This document shows positions 10,115 to 54,732 of a DNA stretch of 64,000 bases, one piece after another. Position 1 is the first letter of the stretch. Every line of letters starts with the position of its first letter. A program made the position numbers and the translations under genes. The notes under the pieces are model-generated. The model was given only the letters and a program-made list of their open reading frames with translations. It was not told the DNA's origin and did no database searches. Origin of the DNA: Metaphire vulgaris (taxonomy: Eukaryota > Annelida > Clitellata > Crassiclitellata > Megascolecidae); assembly GCA_018105865.1 (NCBI GenBank), contig CM030863.1, positions 4,183,601 to 4,247,600 on the forward strand, written 5' to 3'.

Positions 10115-13100
10115 GAGTTTTTTTAGATAAAGATAAAGACTACTGTTAAGAATTTTCGCTGCATTAGCCACAGCTAATTTTATTATACCAGGAGACCTGA
10201 GATGGTTCGGCAAAATGTTAACACTGTCACGGTTCAATAAAATGAACCGTAAGTGTAAGAAAAAAGTAATAATAATCATGGTTCATTATAAGTAAGCGAT
10301 AGCTCGCACTGGTTGGCAAATAGAATAAGGAATGCGGCAGAGGGGAGGTGGCTAGGGTGGCTGACCGGCGCCCATTCATCCAATCAGCGGAGTTGGAACT
10401 CATGAACTTTACCCTCAGAAACCGTTGCTGACTATAAAATTTATGAAATTTCTGCTGTATTCTGTAAGAATTCTGCATTACCTATGTCTGCTATTAATAT
10501 AATATTCCTCATATAATAATACAAGCTTATTTTGGTTACTTCTTTTCGGGATTGCCGATCCCTTTAGTAGCCTATTTCTTCCTGTCATTCAAGTATTAAT
10601 AATATGTATAAATTAGTTAATATTAAAATTATCATGTTTATTTTTTCAAACTATAATTGAATTTTGAACTGTCTGATCATAAATAACTTTCATATGTAAT
10701 ATGTATGTATGACGTTGAAGAAATAAATTGAATTGAAAATTAATTTTTAAAAGGATCTACGAACGTTTAACGTGACTCCAGCTTCTATACGTGGAATGGG
10801 AGATAGTTGTCATAATCTATAGTAAGCGTCTAACTTCTGACGAACTCTGAATGTCGTGTTTGTGGGTCAGGGATATTTGTACACCCCTAACACCGCCTAA
10901 CACTCCCCAATCTGAGACCGACACCCCCAACAGCCCTAATCTTAGCCTGCTGGATGACATTTTTTTTAGCTTTTCAGACTTTTGGCAGCAATCTTAGCCT
11001 GGGACGACCGATCATATTTTGCTTGTCATACTTTATTGGCAGAGACCCCCAAAATATGCCGACACCCCCAAATTGATAATCCTAAAAATAACCCTGTTAT
11101 GGGTGATTCAGACGACGACTTGCGCTATGGTTTACTGAGAAGTAAAGCGGACGGGTGCAAGACGCTGTGGTCGACCGCGTTAAACGTTCGCGAAGTTAAG
11201 AAACACTATTTCGGAAACCCTAACCCTAACTGTTGCTTATCTCCAAGTCTTATCAAAAGGATTTATTCCGAGAATCAGGAAGCATCAAGAAGTTCAACCG
11301 ACTAAGCATCGATCCTTCTTGGACTCATTAAACAAAAAGACAAAGCTGGTCATCCTACTCTTGGCGCCTATCCTCATCGATAAAAGGCTAACCAGCGATT
11401 ACATCCGGTCCAAAGAGTCGTACTGAACAACTTAAGCGTTGGGGAGGGAAGTACTAAATTGCTATTATAATTATGCCAGCCATAGGTGGTAGGGTTATAA
11501 ACAACAGCTTCTTCAATAACATTTGGAACAGTGACTAATCCTTTAGAACTGTTGAAATAGATGTGATTATTGTTTATTACGTTGATGTTATCTCAGTTTA
11601 GTTAATATATGCATATACACCTTATACTTCTCGGTGTTTTGCATCCAAAAGCCCATGGCACTCGCTCAACAGAAAGACTACTGTTTTGATATAAGTATAG
11701 GCTAGGGGTTTATCGACTTGCCCCTGACATTTAGAAACACATGGAATAATACCGTATATTATTGAACACGCTAAAGACAACGTCAAAATAGGGTCTTCGC
11801 CAATTTTCAAATGTTCTATAGGGTGTTTTTTGCAATTAAATTATAGCTTTATGGCGTAATTAATAAAGCGACCCTGAAGTCGCTTTATGTGAGAGAGGTC
11901 ATTTTAAAAATCTTTTCTCAAACTACTCTACCACATTGGCCACTCTCCAGTTCGTCCTATCACCACATGCCTTTTTAACCTGTTTGTATAATTTAAGCAT
12001 TTCTTTTCTAAATTAGAAAAGTTATCTAGTGAGTGCTACCATACAATCTAAACATTTAATTGAGAAGGAACAATTAAGTGAAAAACATTTATTTAGTGCA
12101 GAAAAGAACTGTTTGGGTAGAGAATATCAGTATTGACAGTATAGCTGGTTTGCATACATTTATTAGAGATATAGGCGATCAAGATCATTTCGAACCAATA
12201 GCCTATACAAGATGGCATTAGTCACAGAAGTAAGTAGATTAGCCATCGTTGTCGTTGTAGAATCTAACCTCTAAGCCTAGAAAAACAGCTGGTTGCTCAA
12301 ATAGCTTACCATTGTGTAATTGTTAGATCGTATTGTAAAATATTAAAGGTAAAGATTAGATAAAAGAAAACTCTCGTGAACTGCTTATATTTAGGTATTT
12401 GAAGACAGCTGTGTGTGCAAATGTGGAGTTTGGAAGCTTGTTCAAAACAAGCAAAATCAATTCAATCAAATCAATATAATTTTATTTAGTATCAGAAAGA
12501 ATTCACATAATAAAAACAATCAATTCGTATATTTAAACGTATAACCAATATTGAAAATTAAAACAAAGTTCTGCATACACTACCTATAAAGGGAAAACTA
12601 AGGCGCATTTCATTCTAGTGACAAAGAATTATGAAACTAGAAGGGAGAATAAGAAGAGAAAAACTCTCTGTACAAAACCTGATTTCCCAATGCTAACTTC
12701 TCGTCTCTAGCTAACTGCTAAAATATATATGAAAATGGGCTGGTAGAATCCTAAATTTTATTCTAAGCGTGAAAATTGCTGGTTAATTGGCGTTGATGTC
12801 ATGAACTTTCAGAAGGTTTAAATGTTTGAAAAGGCAGTCGGTTTGCGCAAAAAAGAAATGGGGCCTGATTCTTATTACCTTTACCGACAGAGAAAGAAAG
12901 AGCCTGTTACTATCTGTGGTCGAACAGTTTCTCCTAAAAATGCAATACGTTTGGTATGGTTATATAATATATATAGGCCTATACATATAGGCCTAGCCTA
13001 CGTATAATCGTATATATATATATACATACATATGTGTGTTGGGTATGGTTGTATATTTATATAACGGAATCAGGTGATGAGAGGTGATGATTTCACATTA

Positions 13101-13204
13101 GATAGCATGATTTCAAAATATCACCCATGGTTTTCATTTAATTTTCTGAAAAGCAATGGACAAGATAAAAGAACATGTAACGGGCATAGCAGTTTTGGAA
13201 CCAC
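10114..13204. other. Intergenic DNA, no gene recognised
   Basis: About 3.1 kb of AT-rich sequence lies between the cGAS-like gene and the 3' flank of the TRPM gene. Positions 10855-10940 share a C-rich dispersed repeat (CCCCTAACA, CCCCCAATCT) with 49350-49400. An ORF at 11100-11305 has coding-like composition but no family match, and it contains AACCCTAACCCTAAC at 11216-11230. Confidence 0.45.
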
Positions 13205-13430
13205 AATTGATTCTATTCTATTCTATTCTATTCTATTATGTTCTATTCTATTCTATTCTATTCTATTCTATTCTATTCTATTCTATTCTATTCTATTCTA
13301 TTCTATTCTATTCTATTCTATTCTATTCTATTCTATTCTATTCTATTCTATTCTATTCTATTCTACATGACGATTTCTATAGCGCCGTAAAATAGCGAGG
13401 GCCAAACCCAAGAGCGCTTTACATGGAACA
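13205..13430 (-). repeat. (TAGAA)n pentamer array after a LINE tail
   Basis: On the minus strand, 13430-13370 reads GTAAAGCGCTCTTGGGTTTGG and ends GCGCTATAGAAATCGTCATG, followed directly by about 160 bp of near-perfect (TAGAA)n. It lies within about 110 bp downstream of the TRPM stop codon, so it may be part of that gene's 3' UTR. Confidence 0.85.
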
Positions 13431-13538
13431 TCCAAAAATTAACAACCTTAGGTTTGCGACGATAGCCTAGAGTAAGTTCATTGTCTTTATGCAACAATAA
13501 TCGAATTTAACGCAAAGTTAAAACATCACGTGTTTCTT

Positions 13539-45276
<31,738 letters not shown>

Positions 45277-45471
45277 CTTAGAGGACGAAGTGAAAGACGT
45301 GGTCGTCTACACTCTTTGCCTTTGACTATTCGTTCATGTTTTTGCGCTATATAAATTTACTTTTTAACCTAACTCTGACTGGGTTAGACCAAAGTTTTAG
45401 GGGATTATGCTCTAAGGCACAAAATTGCGAGTATAGGCCTAGTCTTGAACCCGTTTTGGTTACTTCAATCC

Positions 45472-45643
45472 AGTGGCGACTCCATGATTTGACAAGTGGG
45501 GGGCGTTGGGGCGGCAACTTCTAAGCATGGGCCAACTAATTGTTGCTAGGTATGCAGTAGTAAGTATAGGGTCCCATCGGGGGCGCGCTGGGGAAGCCAG
45601 GCATTCAATAAGGGGCACGGGCTCTTATGTGGAGCCGCCATTG
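45472..45643. mobile_element. Degraded hAT-type MITE
   Basis: 172 bp, related to 25714-25898 but inverted. Ends CAGTGGCGACTCCA and GGAGCCGCCATTG; flanks 5 of 8. Confidence 0.7.
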
Positions 45644-45969
45644 CTCCATACACATGCAGAATACGCACTACATGATGTTCTCGTCTATATTACTTATTCA
45701 ATCACACTTTTAAGAACACGTACTTGAATTGCATAGCTTTTCAACACTAAAGTATATCAAATCATTTAAATTATTTGAAATAAAAGACCTTAAGGAGGTT
45801 CACAGTTCAAGAAACTTTCCAAATCAAGTTTCTAGAAAATACGTGCACTGTTCTAATTTCAGTTTTCTTGCTTAATCAGGGTTAAGTATGATTTTATAAC
45901 GCCTATATAATAATCTCAGGCACACATAAAAGGTGAAACCAGGCTCGTAAAACAATTGCGGTGAGAGCT

Positions 45970-46030
45970 CATTTTATAGCGCTGTAAAATGGCGAATGCC
46001 AAAGTCAATGGCACTTCAGCAGACATCACT
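45970..46030 (-). repeat. Retroposon tail fragment
   Basis: The minus strand reads GTGCCATTGACTTTGGCATT and ends CAGCGCTATAAAATGAGC. It is the dispersed tail without a following array. Confidence 0.6.
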
Positions 46031-46090
46031 TGAATGAGAAATTAGAGTTTATTGTAGTTACTTGAATCCTGATATTGTTATATGGTTATA

Positions 46091-46369
46091 CAGTGGTGGA
46101 CTTGGTCTGAAAATATCGGTTGCCTAGAGACAAAATGGTACACCCTGAGCCACTCACATCGACTTGTGGAAGGAGGTTTAAATCTATTCCATTAAACATT
46201 TAATAAGAAAAATAACATAATTGCGTCGCACAAGCATCTCTTCTCCGATTTTATTCGCCCTGGCCGGTTGTAGCATTACTTTCGCAAACAGCCTCGGGCC
46301 CATAATGTTGACTGTCTTAGGGACCCACTTGACATCGGACAAGTTGACAAACCACCCAGTCCGCCACTG
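46091..46369. mobile_element. hAT-type MITE
   Basis: 279 bp with ends CAGTGGTGGACTTGGT and ACCCAGTCCGCCACTG. The flanks GGTTATA and GGTTGTA are similar, but the register is uncertain. Confidence 0.6.
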
Positions 46370-46639
46370 GTTGTAGGCTATATTATGTACAGGGTGCGAT
46401 TTGTGACCTGGAGCAGTGGGGGAGATATGTCGAGCTTGTGGGGATGTAGTTGTTGGGAAATGTAGCAGTGGGGGATGTAGTGGTGGGGATGTAGCAGTAG
46501 GGGTGCAGTTGGGCAGTGGGAGGGTGAAGATTTCCCCCATTCCTCTTGCAAATCGCGCCCTGATTATGTACATTAGGCACATGTCACTGCAAATAACTTG
46601 TACCTATTTCGGGTAGATAAAATCGGCACAAAACGAATT

Positions 46640-47382
<743 letters not shown>

Positions 47383-47983
47383 GAACGATGCTCGCTTCGC
47401 TCGCAATGCAGGATAATTCTATTGTGGAGAATTTGCATTGCTCGTCTATTGTTAGCGCTACTGGAATATACGGCGTCATTTCCGCACGTCTACGGGCAGT
47501 GTTGCCAGTGTGGGTTTTTCCAACCCAATCTGGGTTTTTTGGGCCTCGTTTGGTTGTTTGGTTTTTTTGGCGGAATCTGTTTTCGGAATCTCGCTTCGCT
47601 CGAGTGCAGGATAATACTAATCCAATACCTATGCCTAATACCCAATCATTGAATTCATGCTGAACAACGTTTCAATGGTGTACATACACCACCTAGCCAA
47701 GCTCTGCGCCACGTAACAATTAGGCCTATGTACGTTAAAATCACGCAACTGTGACCATTTGTGACGCTGTACACGTATTTTTGTGTACGTTAAACTTGCG
47801 CAACTTCCTCAAGCTACGCCCACCAACGCATCGCGACGTTGTACACATTATGACGCTGCAATGAACAATTGAACGTACGCTTCGTCAAACGCTTCTTCGA
47901 CTAAACCGTTTAGTTACCAATAGTCAACCAATCAGAACGCTTGAAGGTAACAGAGGCACAGAGGAAGGATTTTAATATGATAG

Positions 47984-47984
<1 letters not shown>
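47383..47984. other. Intergenic, no gene seen
   Basis: No family match. It contains a CAGTGTTGCCAGTGTGGG start at 47498 that resembles a MITE end, but no right end was found. Confidence 0.4.
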
Positions 47985-48025
<41 letters not shown>

Positions 48026-48090
48026 CAGATCATTTTGTAGCGCTGTAACAAGGAGAGGGGAATGTCAATAGTACTTGAACAAACATTACT
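47985..48090 (-). repeat. Retroposon tail with (AAT)n
   Basis: The minus strand ends TTACAGCGCTACAAAATGATC and then about 40 bp of AAT repeats. Confidence 0.75.
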
Positions 48091-48423
48091 AGAATGAGAA
48101 GCAAGTTTATGATCGCTTTTTGCATCCTTAAAATTCAACTAAACATAATGCGATGTCTTCAAAGAAAAGCAGAAAACCATGAACAAACACCTTAGAAGCG
48201 AATAAAATAGTTAGGCCTGAAGACAGAGTGGATCTATACGCTTCGTGACTGTTTGAATATTTGAAGCATTTTTATGATTATATTAAACACTTCTAAGAAA
48301 ATTACTATCAGCAATTCACTCACAATGTCTTCGTGATCTGACCTACTTGTTTACAAAGGTCGTTGTCATTAAATATCTTTAATAGTAATAAAACCTAAGG
48401 CTCCGCCCACCGATACAGTAGAG

Positions 48424-49135
48424 CAGTGCTTCGCAACCTTTTTCCAGCCACGATTTTCGAGATAACCTTTTTTGGCTTGTCAGCACGATTTGGAAGGGAG
48501 ATAACCTCCTTTTTTTGCTTGTCAGAGACTTTCAGTATAGGCGACGGTCTTTTTTTTCTCAGCCCCCGGGCCCACTCACGACGCAGTCAAGAGGTTAATT
48601 CGGCCCTGCGTGTGTGGTGTGAGCACGTCTGGATCAATGTTCCCTCTAAATATTTGTCAGCGTGCGCGGAAAAGCATAGTGCCTGAGCGGCACCTTTTCA
48701 TGCCTGAGCACCTGAATTTTTTCACATAGGCCTATGTCAATCAAGACAGCAACGAAATCAGTTTTATTTTAAACACAAAATCACTGCGCGACGGTTCTAA
48801 CCTGCTGCGCGGCGTTTTCTTGTCATGTGCGCGGCCGCGCAGCCGCGCACTTTAGAGGGAACATTGGTCTGGATGGGTCGATGAAGCATAGGCGTATATG
48901 AGTATATATTATACTCTAGTCTAATATGCAGTCTAATATTGACTACCGTTCTTCATAAGTAAATACTTTGCAATCTGTATCACTATTTCAAGCTTAACTT
49001 CATTGAATAGATAATATAATTCAACTTATAATTAATTAACAATTAATCCAGCACCGTTATTAATTTACTATTTTCCTCATATTTTGCCACGGCACACTTC
49101 CACCGTTGCTGCGGCACAGTTGTTGGGAAGCAGTG
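48424..49135. mobile_element. hAT-type MITE hosting a nested MITE
   Basis: Ends CAGTGCTTCGCAACC and GGGAAGCAGTG; flanks CAGTAGAG and GAGTAGAG (7 of 8). A second MITE sits inside at 48635-48866. Two copies of the shared core occur at 48465-48535. Confidence 0.82.
48635..48866. mobile_element. Nested hAT-type MITE, exact target duplication
   Basis: 232 bp with ends CAATGTTCCCTCTAAA and TTTAGAGGGAACATTG and an exact duplication GTCTGGAT (48627-48634, 48867-48874). It is GC-rich inside (GCGGCCGCGCAGCCGCGC). Confidence 0.9.
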
Positions 49136-49767
49136 GAGTAGAGACTTAATTTGTTTGATTTCCCGTGAATTTCTCTAGCGCTCATGCCCTGGATTTCTTA
49201 CGAATTAGCCTTTTCTCCAGTGTGTTTTCTCGTCCTCGATCCTGTTTTTGTCCTGGTTTTGCTGTGACCATCTGGTTGCTGTACGTGTTTTGGTAATTGT
49301 GTCCAGTTACAGTGACGGTTCCAAGAACTCTTGCTGAGAGGATCATGGATATTTTTGCACCCCCTAACATCCCGCCATCACCCCCCAATCTAATACCGAC
49401 GCCCAAAAATTAAAAATTTCATTTGATTCGTTTATGAAGTGATAGACCTTATTATTTGTAGCATTCGTTAATGCACAAAATTGAAATTCTATTTGATACT
49501 CGTATGTGCCCATCCTCCATATACAGTAGTACGCACGCAAAAAAGGCACATTTTCACATCCTCCCCTGTTGCACGCCGTACATTTTGGGACCCCCTTGTT
49601 TGCGTAAAAATTAGCTACTCCCCCTCGGTGAAAAATTAATGGAACTCGCTTTAATATACAGTAGATGCCTATGTTCTCTGATGACCGCTGGATACTTCTA
49701 TTTTAATAGACCGCTATGCTCGAACAACCTGCACGCCCCATAAACGCTCCCCCTCCGCCAAGTCTTC

Positions 49768-50193
49768 AGGCCAATTACTTAATTACGTCAACAAAATAGG
49801 GAAGGGGTTTGAAAAAGTTTGAAAGTTGTTGACAGGGGGATGGGGAGTCAAGAGAAGTTGACGTCAACAATTTCATTTTTTAAATGATAAAAAATAGGAA
49901 ATTTTATGGAATACTATTTATTAAAATGGAAAACCTGACAATCCAAAATTAAGGTCATCATCACCACATTATGACACTCGATGAGCAAAAGAAATGGAAG
50001 AATGGTCATCGCCTCAAAAACAATAGCCTTCTAAAAAATTTTAGGGAGACCCGTCACTGATCTTAGTTGGAGGGTGGGGGGTCAAAAGTTTTTGACATTA
50101 TTATAGGGGGTCACTGAAAGTTGACAGTTGTTGACAAGAGGGAGGGGGCCAAAAATCGCCCAAAAATTGTTGACGTAATTAATGGACAGCCCC
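49768..50193. mobile_element. MITE with TTAATTACGTCAACAA ends
   Basis: TTAATTACGTCAACAA at 49779 and its complement at 50169 bound about 400 bp. The right end continues as GGACAGCCCC. A distant relative is at 58645-58973. It lies just beyond the 3' end of the TPR gene. Confidence 0.65.
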
Positions 50194-50245
50194 TTATCTG
50201 TGATTCAGTGCCTTGTGAACTGTTGACACAAACTTCTTGAATTGT

Positions 50246-52669
50246 TTACGATGATTGAATATCACTGAATAGAACTCGCAGTAAAGTACAAGCGTCCTGG
50301 ACTTGGCGCCTGTCCTGCTGCGCTGTGTTCTCGCTTGCGGGTGTGCTGCAGCTTTCAAGATAGCAACTAGAAATGTTTTCGTAGATAACGGTATCCTCCT
50401 GCTTGACGCCTAACACGACTTGACATAATCGTCTTCGTTTAGAGTTCGTTTGATGGTCCAGTACTTGTTGAATAGTTTGTTGACCGGCGTCTGTGGTGAG
50501 TTTTGTTGTCAAAACCAGAATTGATTGCATCTTTTTGAGTTTATTATTAATCAGACTGTCGACTGAACAGCTAGGCGTGGTAAGATTTGAACGTGCTAGC
50601 TCGATTACATGAAACGACCTTTGAAACTGTTTTCTGATTATACTTTTGAGTACATCAACTTCGCTAGTTTTTCTCTCAGTCAGTATTCCAAAATGATAGT
50701 CAAAACGTGGTCTAGGAACCAGATCCGAATCTTGAAAATCACACAGCCATTGGTACGTCTGTGGAAGATATAGCGACTGAACGGACTTTGACAATGCTGC
50801 CTCGATTCCTGATTGCAGCAGCATCTTTAGCTTCATCTCCATCGTCAGCTCGAGATCTGTATCAAGCTCAAACTTTTGTGTTACAACGAGAACAGTGAGA
50901 TAAGCGAAGGCAGCTGCCCCGTCGTAGGATCTATTCCGCAGATAAAATTGGCGGATTAGTTTCCACATTAGTCTTCTTTTCGTGCAGTCGTTTACCAGAA
51001 CGTCGAGAACAAAGAAATGCGAATCTGTTTGCTGAATGGTCATGTAAATCAAGAAGTATTCGTTCTGTATCATCAATTCATCCGTCTCGTTCTGTGCATG
51101 GCGTCCTTGTAGCTGATGATGGAGCAGCTGCAGCAGATAATGCACGGAAACTGATAATCTCTTTATGTACAATATGCCATGTCTAATGGCCTCTCTATAA
51201 TATTGCTTAGCTTTTTCTATTTCTTCGACGTCTTTATAGTAATTGGTGATGATTTCCCTATGTACTAAAACACCCATCGTCTCATATAAGGCTGTCCGAA
51301 CTATTCCGAATGGCAGTTTGTCGGCTTCAGTCAGGCATTCCTTAGCTTTGTCTATCTCTCCAATGCTGATTAAAATTCTCGCCAGATGTAAAGCCTGAGA
51401 CATACTCGGTTTAATATCGTTGGCCTCTTTAAAGCATCTTCTTGCGTTTTGTAGATATACATTTGTTAGATCCGGTGCAAGAGGGTTGATGGCATATTTA
51501 AGGACCTTTTCTGGTACATATTTGTATGGTCGAGGAATATTCCAAGCAATACAATTTGGTGCTTTTATGACTAAGCATCCTTTTGGCGGACCATTCTCGC
51601 AATGTTCAGCTTCTTCGAAAGGCTCAGACGCCAAGACGAAGTCAATTCGATCGTTTCTCAGCCAAAGTAATCTGAAATTCAGACCCATGTAAAACAGTGC
51701 CCTGTGCTGTTGAGCTTCGCATTTTGTACACAGTTTCATGAGTTCAATATATCGCCTCAATTCGTCATCGGTAACGGAATTGTTCATGCTCTTAAATCGA
51801 ACTGAATTCAGAAGAAGCCGATAATTATTTGGATTCAACTCGAACGCTTCCTCGAAACACCGCTTTGGAGATAGTCCTTCGAACATCTCAGTCTCTAAAT
51901 TTCCCCCAAGTGTAGTTGTGACATATTTTTCCAAAAGTGAGCCAAAGTTTCGCCAAATGGAAGATTTAAGATTAGCGCCTAAATGCTTGCTTTCCATCAC
52001 CTGCCATACCGAATCCCTGATCCTGGTAAGTATCGACTCTTTGGTATATCCGTGCTCTCTGAGAAAATCATGATCCTCAGAGAACAGTTGTATGAAGGAT
52101 TTCACAAGACGAAGCTTCCAGAAATCAATCAAATAATCTGGAATGCTTTCCCTTGCTGAAGCGTTCGACAGCGACTCTAAACTCAATAGTACCTCTTCAA
52201 GCAATCGAATAGAACATAGGATTGAGACCTCTGCTATGTCATAGTCTAAATGCATTGATGCTATTTCAGCCTTAGCAATCAGCATCTCGTTAGCATCGGT
52301 GGTCACAACTTCTCCTAATTGGTCTAACAATAAGCCTACTTCAACCGATTCGCTGGAAACTTTTTCTTCAATTAGCAGTTTCGCCTTGTTCCAAAGAGCG
52401 TTAAAGTTTGTGGGTGCGTAATGCAAAATCAATTTACTGAGCTTCTTTGCTGATGAAAATCTAGAACGTCCAATTAGATATAGAGTGTCATAATTTCCTC
52501 TATGCATACGCTGTCTGTAAAAGATACGTTTGGCATCATTTGCATGATTTTCGCTTTCATTTACGCCGTCCATGATCGGGTTGTTAATGAGCTCATTATT
52601 TTCACCTCCAATTTGATTATTGTTCTCTTCGTCCGTTTCGTCATCGCTGTCACTCCCCGAGTTCGCCAT
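50246..52669 (-). CDS. Intronless TPR-type protein, 807 aa
   Basis: A long uninterrupted ORF from ATG 52667-52669 (context AAAAATGGCG) to TAA. Residues 1-45 are acidic and disordered (SDSDDETDEENNN). The rest is helical, with TPR-like units: CFEEAFELNPNN at about 270, CFKEANDIKPSMSQALHLAR and IGEIDKAKECLTEAD at about 415-460, and KAKQYYREAI near 495. TPR arrays bind proteins or, in IFIT proteins, RNA ends. There is no signal peptide or membrane segment. No intron in an intron-rich genome suggests retroposition or a single-exon immune-type family. I cannot name the family; an IFIT-like role is only a guess. Function unknown. Confidence 0.85.
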   Translation of the reverse strand: MANSGSDSDDETDEENNNQIGGENNELINNPIMDGVNESENHANDAKRIFYRQRMHRGNYDTLYLIGRSRFSSAKKLSKLILHYAPTNFNALWNKAKLLIEEKVSSESVEVGLLLDQLGEVVTTDANEMLIAKAEIASMHLDYDIAEVSILCSIRLLEEVLLSLESLSNASARESIPDYLIDFWKLRLVKSFIQLFSEDHDFLREHGYTKESILTRIRDSVWQVMESKHLGANLKSSIWRNFGSLLEKYVTTTLGGNLETEMFEGLSPKRCFEEAFELNPNNYRLLLNSVRFKSMNNSVTDDELRRYIELMKLCTKCEAQQHRALFYMGLNFRLLWLRNDRIDFVLASEPFEEAEHCENGPPKGCLVIKAPNCIAWNIPRPYKYVPEKVLKYAINPLAPDLTNVYLQNARRCFKEANDIKPSMSQALHLARILISIGEIDKAKECLTEADKLPFGIVRTALYETMGVLVHREIITNYYKDVEEIEKAKQYYREAIRHGILYIKRLSVSVHYLLQLLHHQLQGRHAQNETDELMIQNEYFLIYMTIQQTDSHFFVLDVLVNDCTKRRLMWKLIRQFYLRNRSYDGAAAFAYLTVLVVTQKFELDTDLELTMEMKLKMLLQSGIEAALSKSVQSLYLPQTYQWLCDFQDSDLVPRPRFDYHFGILTERKTSEVDVLKSIIRKQFQRSFHVIELARSNLTTPSCSVDSLINNKLKKMQSILVLTTKLTTDAGQQTIQQVLDHQTNSKRRRLCQVVLGVKQEDTVIYENISSCYLESCSTPASENTAQQDRRQVQDACTLLRVLFSDIQSS

Positions 52670-52796
52670 TTTTTCAAATGCAGTTATGAATTGGAAATGA
52701 AAATCTACTGAAGACGATAGAGAATACAGTCTTCTCTTAAGGAGTGATAGCTCGTTGTCGTCACGGTTTTCTGCAATCAGAAAATAATCAAATTCA

Positions 52797-52797
<1 letters not shown>

Positions 52798-52835
<38 letters not shown>

Positions 52836-52868
52836 TAAAAACAAATGAATAATATAATAATAATAATT

Positions 52869-52911
<43 letters not shown>

Positions 52912-52955
52912 GCTCATATTCAATTTGAATGAAAATGTGACAAATATACTAGGTA

Positions 52956-53022
<67 letters not shown>

Positions 53023-53025
53023 TTT
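52798..53025. repeat. (AAT)n arrays upstream of the TPR gene
   Basis: Three AAT/ATA runs (52798-52832, 52856-52910, 52957-53022) begin about 130 bp upstream of the TPR start codon, in its promoter region. Confidence 0.95.
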
Positions 53026-53029
53026 GAGA

Positions 53030-54130
53030 AACTTTATTCGTGATAAACACAGCATCAAACGATACGCAAAACAAGAAACAAACAAACAAACACAAACTAA
53101 ACCGAACTGAATTAATAAACTATTTAACTAAACACACTTTACACAGTGCAGCATAGCAGCGCCCCCGTCGCTACCTGCCACTATCACTGCCCGTCCCGCC
53201 AGCCCCTGCCCTCGGACAAATTCTAGCAATACAATCGGCAAGGTACAGGGACTTCTTTTCAAAGGAAGCTTGTCGCTATTTTTTTTACAACCGCATGTAT
53301 ACCTTCAAAACCCGTCATTAATCTAATGCAATCAACATTACCTGCCTCCCCTGTTCTAAAAATGTTACACACAACTACTTGTATCAATCTGTCAAGAACA
53401 TTCGAAGTACTTTTGTTTGTACAGGTGGCTTCCATTCCATGCAATAGGTAAACAGTTACTATTTACAAGGTTAACACCTATCAATTCAGACGCAGCAGCT
53501 CTGCTGCGACTATACAAACATTTAAAAGTGTGAAAGAATTTAGTTTAGCTTCCGAAATAGATGACCCAGTGTCGTCCCTTTTTCAACGTCACTCCAAGAT
53601 ATCTAATCTCATTCATCCACAAATGACAGATGATCATGATGTAATAACCGGGTTTCGAGTAGTTCAGTAGGACCTGCAGGTTTGTGTGAGGACCACTACA
53701 TGTATGTTCCATCCAGTGTCTTATCCAAACCTCAGGCCTGGGGGTGGATTGAGGCTTTCAGGGGGGATCGACTTGGTTTGAGGGGAAAGACACAGTTCAA
53801 TGCAAAATTTGTGTAAGTGCTGGGAATTCTTTTTTGTGGGGTGAGTTTTTTTTGGGGGGGGGGATCTCCCCTTCTAACAGGCCTGTATAAAACACTGGTT
53901 CCATCCATCCATTCATTCATATTAGCGTCTTGCGGTGTAATCTCATCCGTTGCCCTCTTGTCCTCTAATATGCATATTCTCCTTATTTGTCTTCTTGTCT
54001 TTGCATCTGCAAATAGCAAAACTTTGCAGCACGTGATGTCATAAATGCCTCATTAAGTAGTTACTGTACTCAATACTTCTGCAAGACGTTATCAATAGTC
54101 TAATAGCCATATACTACCAATCTAGTATCC
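53030..54130. other. Intergenic, no gene seen
   Basis: Mixed composition with a G-run (53855-53865) and no recognised gene. Positions 53150-53220 are C-rich. Confidence 0.4.
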
Positions 54131-54135
54131 CATCA

Positions 54136-54700
54136 TCAGTGTTTCTGTCTCTCGACAGGTCCAGGTATCCAGTTTCTCCACTCCGATCGATTGCTTGCTT
54201 CTTCTTTGAGTTCCTGATATCCTTTATTCATCATCCACTCCAACATCATCTTTCTCGGTCTACCTCTCACTCTATTTCCCTCCATTTTTCCTTCGATTAT
54301 TGTTCTTAGTAGAGAGTCATGCCGGAGGACATGTCCCATCCAATTTCTCTGCCTTTTCCGGATTGTATCTATCAGGCTTCTTTCTTCCTCTATCTCCTTC
54401 ATGACTTCCTCGTTTGTTTTATGCTCTGTGTATTTTACTTTTAGCATTTTCCTCCAAATCCACATTTCAAAAGCCTCTAATCGTTTTATATCTTCCTTTC
54501 TCATTGTCCACGTCTCCGCCCCATACAATGCCACACTCCAAATCAATGTTTTTACCAATCTCTTTTTTAGGTTTAGTTTTAGTTTACTTTGCATCAGCTT
54601 CTTTCTCTTGTAAAAAGCTTCCTTTGCTATTGCTATACGTCTTCTTATCTCTTTATTGCATCTGGCATCAGTTGTTATCAGACTTCCTAGATAGCTAAAT
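54136..54700 (-). mobile_element. RTE-like non-LTR retrotransposon, 3' part
   Basis: A 152-codon uninterrupted frame encoding LKLNLKKRLVKTLIWSVALY and GAETWTMRKEDIKRLEAF, with RGRPRKMMLEWMMNKGYQEL near the end. Almost the same as 2575-3002 but with no frameshift in this part. Confidence 0.92.
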
Positions 54701-54732
54701 TCCCATACTACACAGGTTTATTTTAAAGTCCT

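Noticed and set aside
11216..11230. AACCCTAACCCTAAC as telomeric DNA
   Set aside because: Only about two and a half units within an open frame; chance is enough.
46184..46582. 132-codon minus-strand ORF as a gene
   Set aside because: Falls across a hAT-type MITE and repeat-like flank, with no family match.
51420..51692. 90-codon plus-strand ORF
   Set aside because: Shadow of the TPR gene.
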